Source: Chitinophaga nivalis (lineage in GTDB: Bacteria; Bacteroidota; Bacteroidia; Chitinophagales; Chitinophagaceae). From it: a stretch of 64,000 bases of DNA. The notes beneath the pieces are model-generated. The model saw only the letters and a program-made list of their open reading frames with translations, did no database searches and had not been told where the DNA came from. The position numbers were made by a program, and so were the translations under genes. The stretch is taken from positions 6,684,087 to 6,748,086 of the forward strand of contig NZ_JAPDNR010000001.1 in assembly GCF_025989125.1 (NCBI RefSeq), given 5' to 3'. Shown here piece after piece: positions 7,538-15,997 of the stretch; the stretch's first letter is position 1; each line of letters begins with the position of its first letter.

Positions 7538-7810
7538 TTGCCTGCGCGGCAAAACCATTCCGCCTATCGTCAGCGGCTTAAAATGGGCGGTACATTGCCT
7601 ACCCAGGCCTGTAAGCTGACAACCAGACCGTGTCAATCAGCAGTCAGGTCAGGTAAGCGGGCAATCCTATATTGTAAACTGACAGCCAGGCAGTGTAAGG
7701 AAGCAATCAAGCCTTGTAAACTGACAATCAAGGCATGTCAGCAACACTTTCAGCGTTGTAAGCACACAGATAACCTTGGTCATTTCTCTTTTCTATGCAA
7801 CAACGCATGA
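7538..7810 (+). CDS. Possible Cys-heptad repeat peptide
   Basis: An open frame of 90 codons beginning 8 bp after the S41 peptidase. Its centre is translated from a 21-bp tandem repeat, giving eight heptads of the form C-K-L-T-x-x-x alternating with C-x-x-A-x-x-x; only the third unit lacks the Cys. Lys and Arg are abundant. The 3' end overlaps the convergent monooxygenase gene by 31 bp. There is no signal peptide and no known family. The repeat length being a multiple of three keeps the frame open by itself, so an open frame is weak evidence of coding. It may be a non-coding minisatellite or a real basic Cys-rich peptide. Confidence 0.25.
   Translation: MPARQNHSAYRQRLKMGGTLPTQACKLTTRPCQSAVRSGKRAILYCKLTARQCKEAIKPCKLTIKACQQHFQRCKHTDNLGHFSFLCNNA
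7610..7777. repeat. 21-bp tandem repeat, 8 imperfect units
   Basis: Units begin at 7610, 7631, 7652, 7673, 7694, 7715, 7736 and 7757. Six start with TGTAAG/TGTAAA or TGTCA. Units 1, 4 and 6 (TGTAAnCTGACAnCCA-like) are most alike and alternate with a second, more variable type, so the array may have grown as a 42-bp dimer. It fills the gap between the S41 peptidase and the 3' end of the monooxygenase gene. Confidence 0.85.
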
Positions 7811-9237
7811 TAATCCTTTGGATAGATGGGTCTGAAAATCCGCCATGGTGTTCCATTTACCTTTCGTGACACCCCCATATCACGCATGAGCTGATCCAGG
7901 TGCGTAATATTGAGCGGCGCAATACAGGTACCATCCTGCGTAGAGGTAACATGGCTCCTGTTTTTTTGCCAGGTGACCATGCGCTCCGTTTCTTTTTGTA
8001 TGTCGGCTACAGGTGGTAAGATCAGCGTTCCCTGTATGTAGCGGGCTATCCAGTTGGCAGCCAGTTCCGACGTGAGGGGTGTAAAGTAGCTGGTATTAAA
8101 TCCAACAAAAGCCAGTTGAGGAATGTCGGGGTGCAGGATATTCCGGTACAGATGATATATTTTTTCTTCTCCCCATAGCAACTGCTGGTATTTCGCTTCC
8201 AGGAAAGGCAACTGCCTGTGAAAACCCGTACCGAATATCACGATATCCGGTGTAATACTGGTTCCATTTTGCAAGCATACAGTCCTTCCTTCAAAGCGGG
8301 CTATTTCTGTGTGTATACCGGTAATCTGCCCATTCCGGACCTTAGCATAAAAATCAGGCGGCGCTATTCCCAACGAACAGTTCTGCTGTTCTTCGATAGG
8401 ATCCGCCGGTATCATATTACAGCCTTTCAGGTTGAATTGTGTTTTCAGTACCCACTCTATCAACCGCCACTGGCACCAGGCAAATGGTTTTTTAATCGTG
8501 GCTGCCAGTTGTCGCAGTCCTTTACTATAAGGCCTGTCCACAAAAACTTCCCCAAACCGCGAAAGAAAAAGATATTTCAGATTGAACTTACCAAACAAAA
8601 AAAGCGGCATCGCCCAACGGACTTGCCGGTATATCAACGTACAGTCTTTTGCGACGTCGGCGGCGAGGGTGGCAATGTCCATGGCTGATTTGGCAAACCC
8701 CACTACGGCGACCGACTTGTGCTCCAGCATAGCAGCTGTATTTATTTCAGTGGAATGCCGGATCTGCCCACCCTGATCAATAAAAGACTGCATACCGGGA
8801 AATACGGGTATATGCGGCGCATGAAAAGCCCCGGTACAGATGATCAGAAAATCGAAATGCAAGGTGGTATCGGTCTGATTGCCGGCATCATGCACATCAG
8901 CCTGCCAGGTATTTGCCGTATATCGGGTAGCCATTACCGTGGTATTAAAACGAATATGCGGGCGTAATTGAAAATGGTCGGCATAAGCGGTGACATAGGA
9001 AAAAATCTGTTCTCCGGAAGGCCAGTCCGGATAATCGTCCGGCATCGGAAAATCAGAAAAGGCATATTGATTACCCGGCGTTTGAGTAGATACACTAAAA
9101 TAACGGCGGTCCGGTTGCCATACTCCACCGATATCAGCGGCTTTTTCCAACAGGGTAACGCGATAATGATACTGTAAACATACCTTGGCGGTTACCAGCC
9201 CACTGATACCTGCGCCAACGATTCCAACGTGTAACAT
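7780..9237 (-). CDS. Flavin-containing monooxygenase
   Basis: A 485-residue class B flavoprotein monooxygenase (FMO/Baeyer-Villiger group). The FAD Rossmann motif GAGISG is at residues 8-13, followed by the conserved GGVW. A second nucleotide-binding loop, VVGFAKSAMD, is near residue 175; its third Gly is replaced by Ala or Ser, as in some FMOs. IVIFGTGF near residue 340 matches the ATG-containing motif of this family. Such enzymes use NADPH and O2 to oxygenate a ketone, amine or sulfide. The start at 9237 puts the Rossmann motif at the N-terminus as expected. It is divergent from a KAS III-like ketosynthase, so a ketone made by that gene set is one possible substrate, but nothing proves this. 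Confidence 0.85.
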   Translation of the reverse strand: MLHVGIVGAGISGLVTAKVCLQYHYRVTLLEKAADIGGVWQPDRRYFSVSTQTPGNQYAFSDFPMPDDYPDWPSGEQIFSYVTAYADHFQLRPHIRFNTTVMATRYTANTWQADVHDAGNQTDTTLHFDFLIICTGAFHAPHIPVFPGMQSFIDQGGQIRHSTEINTAAMLEHKSVAVVGFAKSAMDIATLAADVAKDCTLIYRQVRWAMPLFLFGKFNLKYLFLSRFGEVFVDRPYSKGLRQLAATIKKPFAWCQWRLIEWVLKTQFNLKGCNMIPADPIEEQQNCSLGIAPPDFYAKVRNGQITGIHTEIARFEGRTVCLQNGTSITPDIVIFGTGFHRQLPFLEAKYQQLLWGEEKIYHLYRNILHPDIPQLAFVGFNTSYFTPLTSELAANWIARYIQGTLILPPVADIQKETERMVTWQKNRSHVTSTQDGTCIAPLNITHLDQLMRDMGVSRKVNGTPWRIFRPIYPKDYHALLHRKEK

Positions 9238-9715
9238 GCTTTAATGGTTTGTAGTAAGGGATGATTAAATGAGTTGCTCAACTACGATCCGGTCGACTGG
9301 TATCTTTGTTGCTTTATGCTCCGGGAGCCAGGAGCGTTTTGTATCCATCATTATAAAATTACACCTACTCACAGCAATGTACAGGCTGCAAGGATTCTCA
9401 ACAACAGTATGCTGCTATAGGAGTGCATGTCAGCGCAATTTTCAATCACTGACAACAGCGACTAGTCCATTTTAGCACAACCAGCTAAATCCCACTGCTG
9501 CTGCATTACGGGTTACTGCCACACGGATACAAGTGGTATGTGGTAATTTAATTGCTGTTAACCATTCAGCCACATGCTCATCTATTAAAACAGTCAGACG
9601 GTTTTCCACATACCAGTACCCTATTCGGAAATCCCGGTCTCTACTGTAATGGGCAGGATATTCAATGCTATCAAAACGCTATCAGATTATTGCGCCCGAA
9701 CGTAAACCTTACTAC
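9238..9715. other. Divergent intergenic region, FMO / ketosynthase
   Basis: About 480 bp between divergent starts. I see no gene; a 68-codon plus-strand frame at 9269-9475 has no protein-like character. It should contain the promoters of both flanking genes, but I could not pick out a clean TAnnTTTG element with correct spacing. Confidence 0.4.
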
Positions 9716-10792
9716 ATGTCAACACCAAGATCAGTTTTCACCGGTACCGGAAGTTTTATTCCGGAAGAAATTATTGACAACAGTTATTTTCTGCAGCATG
9801 ATTTTAAAAAACCGGATGGCAGCGCCTATCCCCATAACAATGCCGATCTTGTAGAAAAATTCAGGGATACCACCGGAATTGAAAGCCGCAGGTATGCGTT
9901 ATCGCGGCAACGGGCATCCGACCTCGCAGCATTGGCCGCGCAGGAGGCGCTGGAAAACAGCCATACAGACCCGGAAACGCTGGACTACATTATTGTAGCA
10001 CATAACTTCGGAGATATACACCATGGCAGCCATTATACGGATATACTACCCAGCCTGGCTACCCGGGTGAAAGCTGCCTTAAAAATCCATCATCCGGAAT
10101 GCGTAGCCTATGATATCTTGTTTGGCTGTCCCGGTTGGATAGAAGGGCTTATACAAGCCAATAGTTATATTCAAACCGGTCGGGCTACACGGTGCCTCAT
10201 CATTGGCGCCGAAACACTCTCCCGCGTAGCCGATCCCTTTGACCGCGATCAGCTCTTATATGCCGATGGCGCCGGCGCCGTAGTGCTGGAAGCACGTGCC
10301 AATACGCCGGCAGGTATCCTGACACATAAAACCCGCACCTATGCACTGGAACCCGCCAATATATTCTGCATGGATACCTCCTTTGATCCGGACACGGCGC
10401 AGCAGGGCAGTTTGTACTTTAAAATGCAAGGCCGGAAAGTATTTGAACTGGTACTTACACATGTACCTGCTCTGGTGAAAGATACCCTCGATCAGGCAAG
10501 ACTGCACATCCTGGACATTACCAAGATACTGATACACCAGGCCAACGAAAAGATGAGCCTTGCTGTATTACAACGCATCTATCATTTATACGGCATCAAA
10601 AACATTCCGTCCCACATCATGCCCCTGACTACTTCATGGCTGGGAAACAGCTCGGTAGCCACAGTACCTACGCTCCTCGATCTGCTGCTAAAAAAACAAC
10701 TACCTCAACAGGAAATCCTGCCAGGTGACAAAGTCATGCTGGTTTCCATGGGGGCAGGTATCAATATCAATGCAATGATTTACCAGTTTTAA
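9716..10792 (+). CDS. 3-oxoacyl-ACP synthase III-like ketosynthase
   Basis: About 358 residues from the ATG at 9716 (MSTPRSVFTGTGSFIPE), which starts right at the conserved family N-terminus; an upstream ATG at 9665 adds 17 unconserved residues. The thiolase-fold catalytic triad is visible: Cys in ILFGCPGWIEG, His in ILIHQANEKM and Asn in LGNSSVATVP. KAS III-type enzymes join an acyl-CoA or acyl-ACP to a second acyl unit by Claisen condensation or, in some subgroups, transfer acyl groups. This copy stands apart from a fatty-acid operon and is followed by an SDR reductase and an alcohol dehydrogenase. It therefore probably belongs to a small specialised lipid or ketone pathway rather than primary fatty-acid synthesis. 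Confidence 0.85.
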   Translation: MSTPRSVFTGTGSFIPEEIIDNSYFLQHDFKKPDGSAYPHNNADLVEKFRDTTGIESRRYALSRQRASDLAALAAQEALENSHTDPETLDYIIVAHNFGDIHHGSHYTDILPSLATRVKAALKIHHPECVAYDILFGCPGWIEGLIQANSYIQTGRATRCLIIGAETLSRVADPFDRDQLLYADGAGAVVLEARANTPAGILTHKTRTYALEPANIFCMDTSFDPDTAQQGSLYFKMQGRKVFELVLTHVPALVKDTLDQARLHILDITKILIHQANEKMSLAVLQRIYHLYGIKNIPSHIMPLTTSWLGNSSVATVPTLLDLLLKKQLPQQEILPGDKVMLVSMGAGININAMIYQF

Positions 10793-11241
10793 CAGCACGA
10801 TTACAGGTAATAAAATCATAGCCGGCGGGTTGGTTTATCCGCCGTGACGGCCACCACTACTGATGCTACGGGCAGGGGGCGCCTTTCTGCGGTTTCCGTA
10901 CTTCTGAGCCCGCCAGGTAGTATTTACAGCCTGCAATATTCTTTCCCCGTTAACATTTTATTGCTGAAAAAAACATTAATTTCCATTAAAGTAACAATAC
11001 CTTTTGACAGATACCCGGATGTAGATAACGACGAATCTCCGCAGCGACGACAGGCATACCCTCAGCTAATCATGTAATCCCTCATATTAAACCGGATAAC
11101 GAGATGCATATTCCAATATTTCGTATAGTTAGCGCGCAAACATATTAATTACCCCCTTTTTATTGCATGTACCAGCTGCCTGTATACAGGTTCAGCCCCA
11201 GTAACCACATCCTTTTAACTCACTTAACCATTATTGTAATT
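10793..11241. other. Intergenic region before the SDR reductase
   Basis: About 450 bp. A short GC-rich inverted stretch (GGCGG...CCGCC, about 10822-10844) lies just after the ketosynthase and could be a weak terminator. The 77-codon frame at 10844-11077 shows no domain or signal peptide and I do not call it. Confidence 0.35.
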
Positions 11242-12408
11242 ATGGAAACTATTCTGTTAACCGGCAGCACCGGCATCCTTGGAAGAGAAATACTATACCA
11301 GTTATTAAAGGAAATGATGAGTGGTAAAGCCATGCATTTACTTCTGCCTGTCAGAAGCCTTCCTGATAAAAGTGCATTGGATAGATTATTGGAGGTGCTG
11401 AATGCTCCGGATAAGCCGCATTATCTGTCTGCCTACCCGAGTGAACAATTCCTGACTGGCATTGAAGTGATCGACACGGATCTTGCCGTCCATGATCCCC
11501 ATGCTATCAGTCAGATAAAAAAGTATAAAAACATTTACCTGATCCACAACGCCTCCAATACCAATCTGTACTACGATAATAAAGCATTGCTGGAGGTATA
11601 TGAAAATAATTACCTGGCCACCCTCCGCCTGCTGGAACAGTTAACCGGTCATATCCGGAAATTTATCTTTATCAGCACTGCCTATTGTACCGGCTTACTG
11701 AAAGGCCTGGTAAAAAATGAATACCATGATTTTGACGAAGCTGGCCGGCTGTATCCTATGGGGTTGCACAAACAACAACGCAACCATTATGAATACTACA
11801 AACTGCTGACAGAACATGAAATCATTCACTATTGCAATAAAAAAGGCATCTCCTGGCAGATTCTCCGCCCGTCCATGATTGGCGGTCGCCTGCTGGATGC
11901 ACCGCTGTATCGTATCGCCAGGTATAATGTATTTTATCTGATGGGCATCTGCCTGTATAAATGGCGAATGGAAAGCCCGGACCAGACCTCTCCGCATATC
12001 CGGATCTTCGCCAATCCCGACATGCCACTCAACATAGTTCCCGTGGATTATTTAGCGGCAGCAATTGTCCATCTTCGTACAGACGACGACGTTACCGAAG
12101 CGAATACCGTCAGTTCCAAAGGTATACCTCTCCACTATGGGTTATCTGTATTAATACACCCATGGGATATTTCCTTCGACATAACAAGAGAAATACCCAC
12201 AGATCCCAATCATCTGGAAACTTTCTTTTATTCAAAAATCGGGGCCTGGATGGCAGAATATTTACAGTTACCCGTTCATGAATTTGATACCAGCCTACTG
12301 CGGCAAAAAATTGCGCATATACCTGAACCAGATATGATTGCATCTTTCGCTGCATTATACGACTATGCGGTCAAGAGTGAATTCGGCCGGGTAAAAAATC
12401 CTGTTTAA
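11242..12408 (+). CDS. Extended SDR / thioester-reductase-like NAD(P)-dependent oxidoreductase
   Basis: About 388 residues starting at METILLTGSTGILGRE. The upstream start at 11167 would bury the nucleotide-binding motif behind 25 unconserved residues, so I choose 11242. The Rossmann GxxGxxG (GSTGILG) is at residues 8-14. IHNAS, FISTAYC and YEYYK (Y-x3-K) give the SDR Ser/Tyr/Lys set. The overall pattern fits the Male-sterility/NAD_binding_4 group, which reduces acyl thioesters to aldehydes or alcohols, but a sugar-epimerase-like role is not excluded. It follows a KAS III-like ketosynthase and precedes an alcohol dehydrogenase, a combination suitable for reducing an acyl product. A truncated copy of its N-terminus lies 520 bp downstream. 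Confidence 0.75.
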   Translation: METILLTGSTGILGREILYQLLKEMMSGKAMHLLLPVRSLPDKSALDRLLEVLNAPDKPHYLSAYPSEQFLTGIEVIDTDLAVHDPHAISQIKKYKNIYLIHNASNTNLYYDNKALLEVYENNYLATLRLLEQLTGHIRKFIFISTAYCTGLLKGLVKNEYHDFDEAGRLYPMGLHKQQRNHYEYYKLLTEHEIIHYCNKKGISWQILRPSMIGGRLLDAPLYRIARYNVFYLMGICLYKWRMESPDQTSPHIRIFANPDMPLNIVPVDYLAAAIVHLRTDDDVTEANTVSSKGIPLHYGLSVLIHPWDISFDITREIPTDPNHLETFFYSKIGAWMAEYLQLPVHEFDTSLLRQKIAHIPEPDMIASFAALYDYAVKSEFGRVKNPV

Positions 12409-12434
12409 AGCAGCCAGTGCTTCAAACAGGATTT
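12396..12434 (+). terminator. Hairpin overlapping the SDR stop codon
   Basis: AAATCCTGTTT at 12396-12406 pairs perfectly with AAACAGGATTT at 12424-12434, extended by AAGC/GCTT inside. The TAA stop of the SDR gene lies within the stem. There is no long T run after it. Confidence 0.6.
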
Positions 12435-12926
12435 ATGCACGGCAATAATCAATATAAAAAGATATCCATTGTAGTTTTATCATGGATATACCTGTCAACG
12501 CTACCTACTCCGGCAACTCTCCGGCTACAGGATTATGGCATCCAGCGGCAACAGGAAAGTATCATAACCTTTACCAACCACCTGACCACAGCTTATCTTC
12601 TCAGACAGTGACATGGTGTAACCGCATCCAAGATCGGATCATTGAATATATTACTGCAGCAAAGCAGCCTAATTTTAACCCGACAAGCATATCTGCCCAA
12701 CCACAGCAGGATCTTATATCATACTTAACGATTGCTGTACCCTGACAGGTGCTGCCATCCATTGCTCCAGCATATTCCTGTAACGCCATCACTTATATAA
12801 TAACAGGTATTTCCGATTCGTATGCCAACATATTAAAAACTGCAGTTGTATCAGATATACCTATCCTCCTGTTTTCATAGTTATCCGTTTCATTGTATTC
12901 GCTCATACTTACCCATTTTTTAAATT
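12435..12926. other. Intergenic region between SDR gene and its truncated copy
   Basis: About 490 bp. Plus-strand frames at 12417-12611 and 12482-12745 overlap each other and neither looks like a protein family. This may be degraded material left by the rearrangement that produced the truncated SDR copy, but no alignable remnant was seen. Confidence 0.35.
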
Positions 12927-13148
12927 ATGGAGACAACTCTTTTAACCGGCAGTACCGGCATTCCTGGAAGAGAAATATGGTATCAGTTATTAAAGGAAAA
13001 AATGAATGATAAAAAAGACCCAAATACATTGTTCTCCCTCAACAGTATGCCCGGAACGAGTTCCCTTAAAAAAGATCATCTCTATTTTGACCAGCATACG
13101 CTGAAAACAAGCTATTGCCTCCAGACCAACAGGAAAAAATACGTCTGA
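12927..13148 (+). pseudogene. Truncated N-terminal copy of the SDR reductase
   Basis: A 73-codon frame whose first ~27 codons copy the start of the SDR gene at 11242: METTLLTGSTGIPGRE against METILLTGSTGILGRE, then YQLLKE. The nucleotides are also closely similar, including the AATT just before the ATG. After about codon 27 the match fades and the frame stops at 73 codons, far short of the ~388-residue parent. It lacks the substrate domain and the SDR catalytic residues. The most likely origin is partial tandem duplication followed by decay. It sits 64 bp upstream of the alcohol dehydrogenase and may still supply its promoter or leader. Confidence 0.7.
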
Positions 13149-13212
13149 ACAACTGTTACAAGCGGTTATACTGTTTATACTTACTGCATTTTTTCACTTA
13201 AAACAATACAAT

Positions 13213-14256
13213 ATGATTCCTACAAAAGGGTATGCTGCCCATGATGCCAACCTGCCACTATCGCCTTTTGAATTTGAAAGGAAACCCGTAGGTGATAACG
13301 ACATCCTGATAGCCATATTATTCTGCGGTGTATGTCACACCGATATACATGTTGCCAGAAATGAATGGGGTAATGCTGTTTATCCGTTGGTACCCGGACA
13401 TGAAATCATCGGCCGGGTGATCGCCGTTGGGAAAAACGTCCGTAAATTCAAACCGGATGACATTGCCGGCGCGGGGTACCTGTATGATTCCTGCAAAAGC
13501 TGCGACAGCTGTACTTCGGCAGAAGAGCAATATTGCACAAAGGGAATTACTGCCATTATGGGAGATGTGGAACGCGACAACAGCGCACCTACTTATGGCG
13601 GCTATTCTTCCCACCTGGTGATCAGTGAAGACTATGCCGTAAAAGTACCCGAAGCATTACCGCTGGCTGCAGCAGCCCCCTTGCTGTGTGCCGGCATTAC
13701 CACCTATTCCCCGCTAAAATTTGTAAAAGCCGGACCAGGTCATAAGATTGGCGTGGCCGGACTGGGAGGGCTGGGCCACATGGCCGTAAAAATAGGTAAA
13801 GCACTGGGTGCAGAAATAACCGTTCTCAGTACCTCTCCCGGCAAAAGAGAAGATGCCCTGCAACTGGGCGCCCATGATTTCAGGTTAATATCCTCAAAAG
13901 AAGAGATAAAAAGCTTGCAGGGATATTTTCATTTTATTGTAGATACCATTGCTGCAGATCATGACTACAATCGCTATCTGCATATGCTGAAAAAAGATGG
14001 CGCATTGTTATTGGTGGCGCTGCCGGAAGCACCTGTAAAGTTTACCGCCGGTGCAGCCATATTTCAAAGACGCAGTATCATCGGATCGCTTATTGGCAGT
14101 ATCAGGGAAACACAGGAAATGATGGACTTCTGTGCAGCACATCAGATTGTAGCAGATGTGGAAGTCATTCCGATCAGCCAGATCAATGAAGCCTTTGAGC
14201 GTATTATTAAAGGAGATGTCCACTACCGTTTTGTAATTGACATGTCTACTTTATAA
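13213..14256 (+). CDS. Zinc-dependent alcohol dehydrogenase (CAD-like)
   Basis: A 347-residue medium-chain dehydrogenase of the cinnamyl-alcohol-dehydrogenase type. Catalytic zinc ligands are in CGVCHTDIH and PGHE. The structural zinc cysteines are in SCKSCDSC followed by EQYC, and the nucleotide-binding motif is GLGGLG. It interconverts an alcohol and aldehyde with NAD(P)H. Length and motif order are normal. It follows the SDR gene and its fragment on the same strand, so it may reduce an aldehyde made by the SDR protein; housekeeping aldehyde detoxification is an equally good explanation. A strong hairpin terminator lies about 110 bp downstream. Confidence 0.9.
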   Translation: MIPTKGYAAHDANLPLSPFEFERKPVGDNDILIAILFCGVCHTDIHVARNEWGNAVYPLVPGHEIIGRVIAVGKNVRKFKPDDIAGAGYLYDSCKSCDSCTSAEEQYCTKGITAIMGDVERDNSAPTYGGYSSHLVISEDYAVKVPEALPLAAAAPLLCAGITTYSPLKFVKAGPGHKIGVAGLGGLGHMAVKIGKALGAEITVLSTSPGKREDALQLGAHDFRLISSKEEIKSLQGYFHFIVDTIAADHDYNRYLHMLKKDGALLLVALPEAPVKFTAGAAIFQRRSIIGSLIGSIRETQEMMDFCAAHQIVADVEVIPISQINEAFERIIKGDVHYRFVIDMSTL

Positions 14257-14363
14257 TAAGCCATGCATCCCTTTGGTCTCCTGCACCGTATTCACTTCTA
14301 CCCGTACAGCAAGTATACTACCCCGTTATAATAGTACCTCCTCCTATCCATTACCTTTAAACA

Positions 14364-14404
14364 GGACCACTGCGATAGCAGACAGCTACCGCAGTGATCC
14401 TTTT
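14364..14404 (+). terminator. Intrinsic terminator after the alcohol dehydrogenase
   Basis: GGACCACTGCG at 14364 pairs with CGCAGTGATCC ending at 14400 (one mismatch), with an inner TAGC/GCTA stem, followed by TTTT. It lies between two convergent genes and may serve both. Confidence 0.75.
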
Positions 14405-14446
14405 CTCCGCCCGGCTATTTATCGCCAGCGGCGTAAAACATACCTG

Positions 14447-15037
14447 CTATTCCGGAAAAACATCCGCTTTCTCCGCCCAGGTGGAATCCGGATAAGTATC
14501 CCGTAGCCGGTTCCAATAGGGTATCAGTCTGTCTACATTCCGTTGATACGCCCAAAAAGCGGCCACTCCTTCCCAATACATGGCTTCCTGATCCAGTTCC
14601 GGATATGTTGCAGCATAAGGCAGCTCACCTAGCAGTTTTAAGGCTGCCGCATGTTTACCCTGCCGCATCTGCAAAGCGGCTGCACCAATAGACAGGTCTG
14701 TTATAAACCGGCGTGGCGATACATAACCAATGATGGTACGCAGGATTGTGCCGTCCGGCGCATACACAAACAGAGAAGGCGCCCATAATACGGCATGGGT
14801 CATATACTGTTTCACGAACTCACGGCTCACTGTATCTATGTGACATTTCACCACTACATAATGTTCCTGCAGATAAGCCTGTACCTCCGCATCTTCATAG
14901 GTAACCGCCTTCATCTTAGCGCACCCTTTGCAATTGGAGGCCCAGTAATCAATCAACACGGGCTTCCGGGTAGATTTTGCCAACGCCATCGCTTCGGCGA
15001 TCTCCGTAGAGGAGAAAAATTGAATAGCTACGTCCAT
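14447..15037 (-). CDS. Thioredoxin-fold protein
   Basis: About 196 residues from MDVAIQFF at 15037; the frame extends to 15073 with 12 extra residues that look untranslated. The N-terminal half is thioredoxin-like (Thioredoxin_7/DUF255 type): KPVLIDYWASNCKGCAKM carries the redox CKGC. A region with WAPSLFVYAPDG follows, matching the cis-Pro strand. The C-terminal ~80 residues are helical, TPR-like, and rich in Ala and Tyr. No signal peptide is visible, so it is probably cytoplasmic. It diverges from a LysR-type regulator by 78 bp, which suggests that the regulator controls it. The substrate is unknown. Confidence 0.75.
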   Translation of the reverse strand: MDVAIQFFSSTEIAEAMALAKSTRKPVLIDYWASNCKGCAKMKAVTYEDAEVQAYLQEHYVVVKCHIDTVSREFVKQYMTHAVLWAPSLFVYAPDGTILRTIIGYVSPRRFITDLSIGAAALQMRQGKHAAALKLLGELPYAATYPELDQEAMYWEGVAAFWAYQRNVDRLIPYWNRLRDTYPDSTWAEKADVFPE

Positions 15038-15115
15038 TGTTTTTTTTATCAAAGGTAACCGCTGGCACATCATGAGAAAAATGAATAGTTTTCGTACTTT
15101 TAATTAAAAAAACTA

Positions 15116-15994
15116 ATGATAACCAGTAATGACCTGCTGTTAGTACAACGCATTGTGGAACAGGGTAGTCTTACGAAGGCAGCAGAAAGCCTGTTCCTCA
15201 CCCAATCGGCACTCAGTCACCAGCTGAAAGACCTGGAATACAGAACAGGACTGCAGATCTTCGACCGCGTCCATAAAAAACTGTTACTGACCCACACCGG
15301 CCAGCGCATGATGGAAAGCGCCGGCAGCATCCTGCCACAACTATCCCGACTCAACGAAGATATCGCCGCGTATAAAAAAGGGAAAGTACAAACCTTACGG
15401 ATCGCCACGGAGTGTTATACCTGCTATCACTGGCTGCCGGAAATCATCACCCGGTTAAAATCCAATCTGCCTGCCGTGGAAATATCCATTGTAGCCGGCG
15501 CCACACAACGGCCACTGGAAGCCTTGCTGAATGGCGAACTGGATCTGGCGGTTGTGTCAGACAGTCCGAATCATCCGGCTATACATACCAGTCAGCTATT
15601 TACAGATAACCTGGTAGCAGTACTCCCCCATCAGCATCCATTCACCCGTACTAAAACAGCGCTTACCGCAGCAGATTTTGCCACTGAAAACCTGTTGTCA
15701 TATGATGTATATGGCGGCTCCCATCATTTTGCGCAGGAATTTTTCCGGGAAACAACCCCTGCAACCACTACCCGTATTCAATTAACAGAAGCCATTGTGG
15801 AGATGATACACGCCGGTATGGGTGTTGGGATCTTTGCTAACTGGGTCATTGCGCCCTATCTGAAAAATAAGGATATTGTTACCCTGCCACTCAAATCGCC
15901 GCTGAGGAAAAGAGTCTGGCGGGCTGCTTACCTGAGCAAAAAAAATCCGGTCATCCCGCCTTTTATATCCGCTGTAAAGGAATACTTCCGGTAG
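15116..15994 (+). CDS. LysR-family transcriptional regulator
   Basis: A 292-residue LTTR of normal length. Residues 1-62 hold the winged helix-turn-helix (VEQGSLTKAAESLFLTQSAL, then HQLKDLE). Residues about 88-290 are the periplasmic-binding-like effector domain. The gene is divergent from the thioredoxin-fold gene, the arrangement in which LysR proteins usually control the neighbour. Its stop lies 3 bp from the stop of the convergent adenosine deaminase. The effector cannot be read from the sequence. Confidence 0.85.
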   Translation: MITSNDLLLVQRIVEQGSLTKAAESLFLTQSALSHQLKDLEYRTGLQIFDRVHKKLLLTHTGQRMMESAGSILPQLSRLNEDIAAYKKGKVQTLRIATECYTCYHWLPEIITRLKSNLPAVEISIVAGATQRPLEALLNGELDLAVVSDSPNHPAIHTSQLFTDNLVAVLPHQHPFTRTKTALTAADFATENLLSYDVYGGSHHFAQEFFRETTPATTTRIQLTEAIVEMIHAGMGVGIFANWVIAPYLKNKDIVTLPLKSPLRKRVWRAAYLSKKNPVIPPFISAVKEYFR

Positions 15995-15997
15995 TTA

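Noticed and set aside
7610..7777. CRISPR array
   Set aside because: Unit length is 21 bp without spacers, units are imperfect, and no cas genes are present.
10844..11077. 77-codon plus-strand frame
   Set aside because: No recognisable feature, no promoter, and it lies in a gap between two well-defined genes.
12417..12745. Two overlapping frames after the SDR gene
   Set aside because: They overlap each other and the terminator hairpin; no domain or conserved motif seen.
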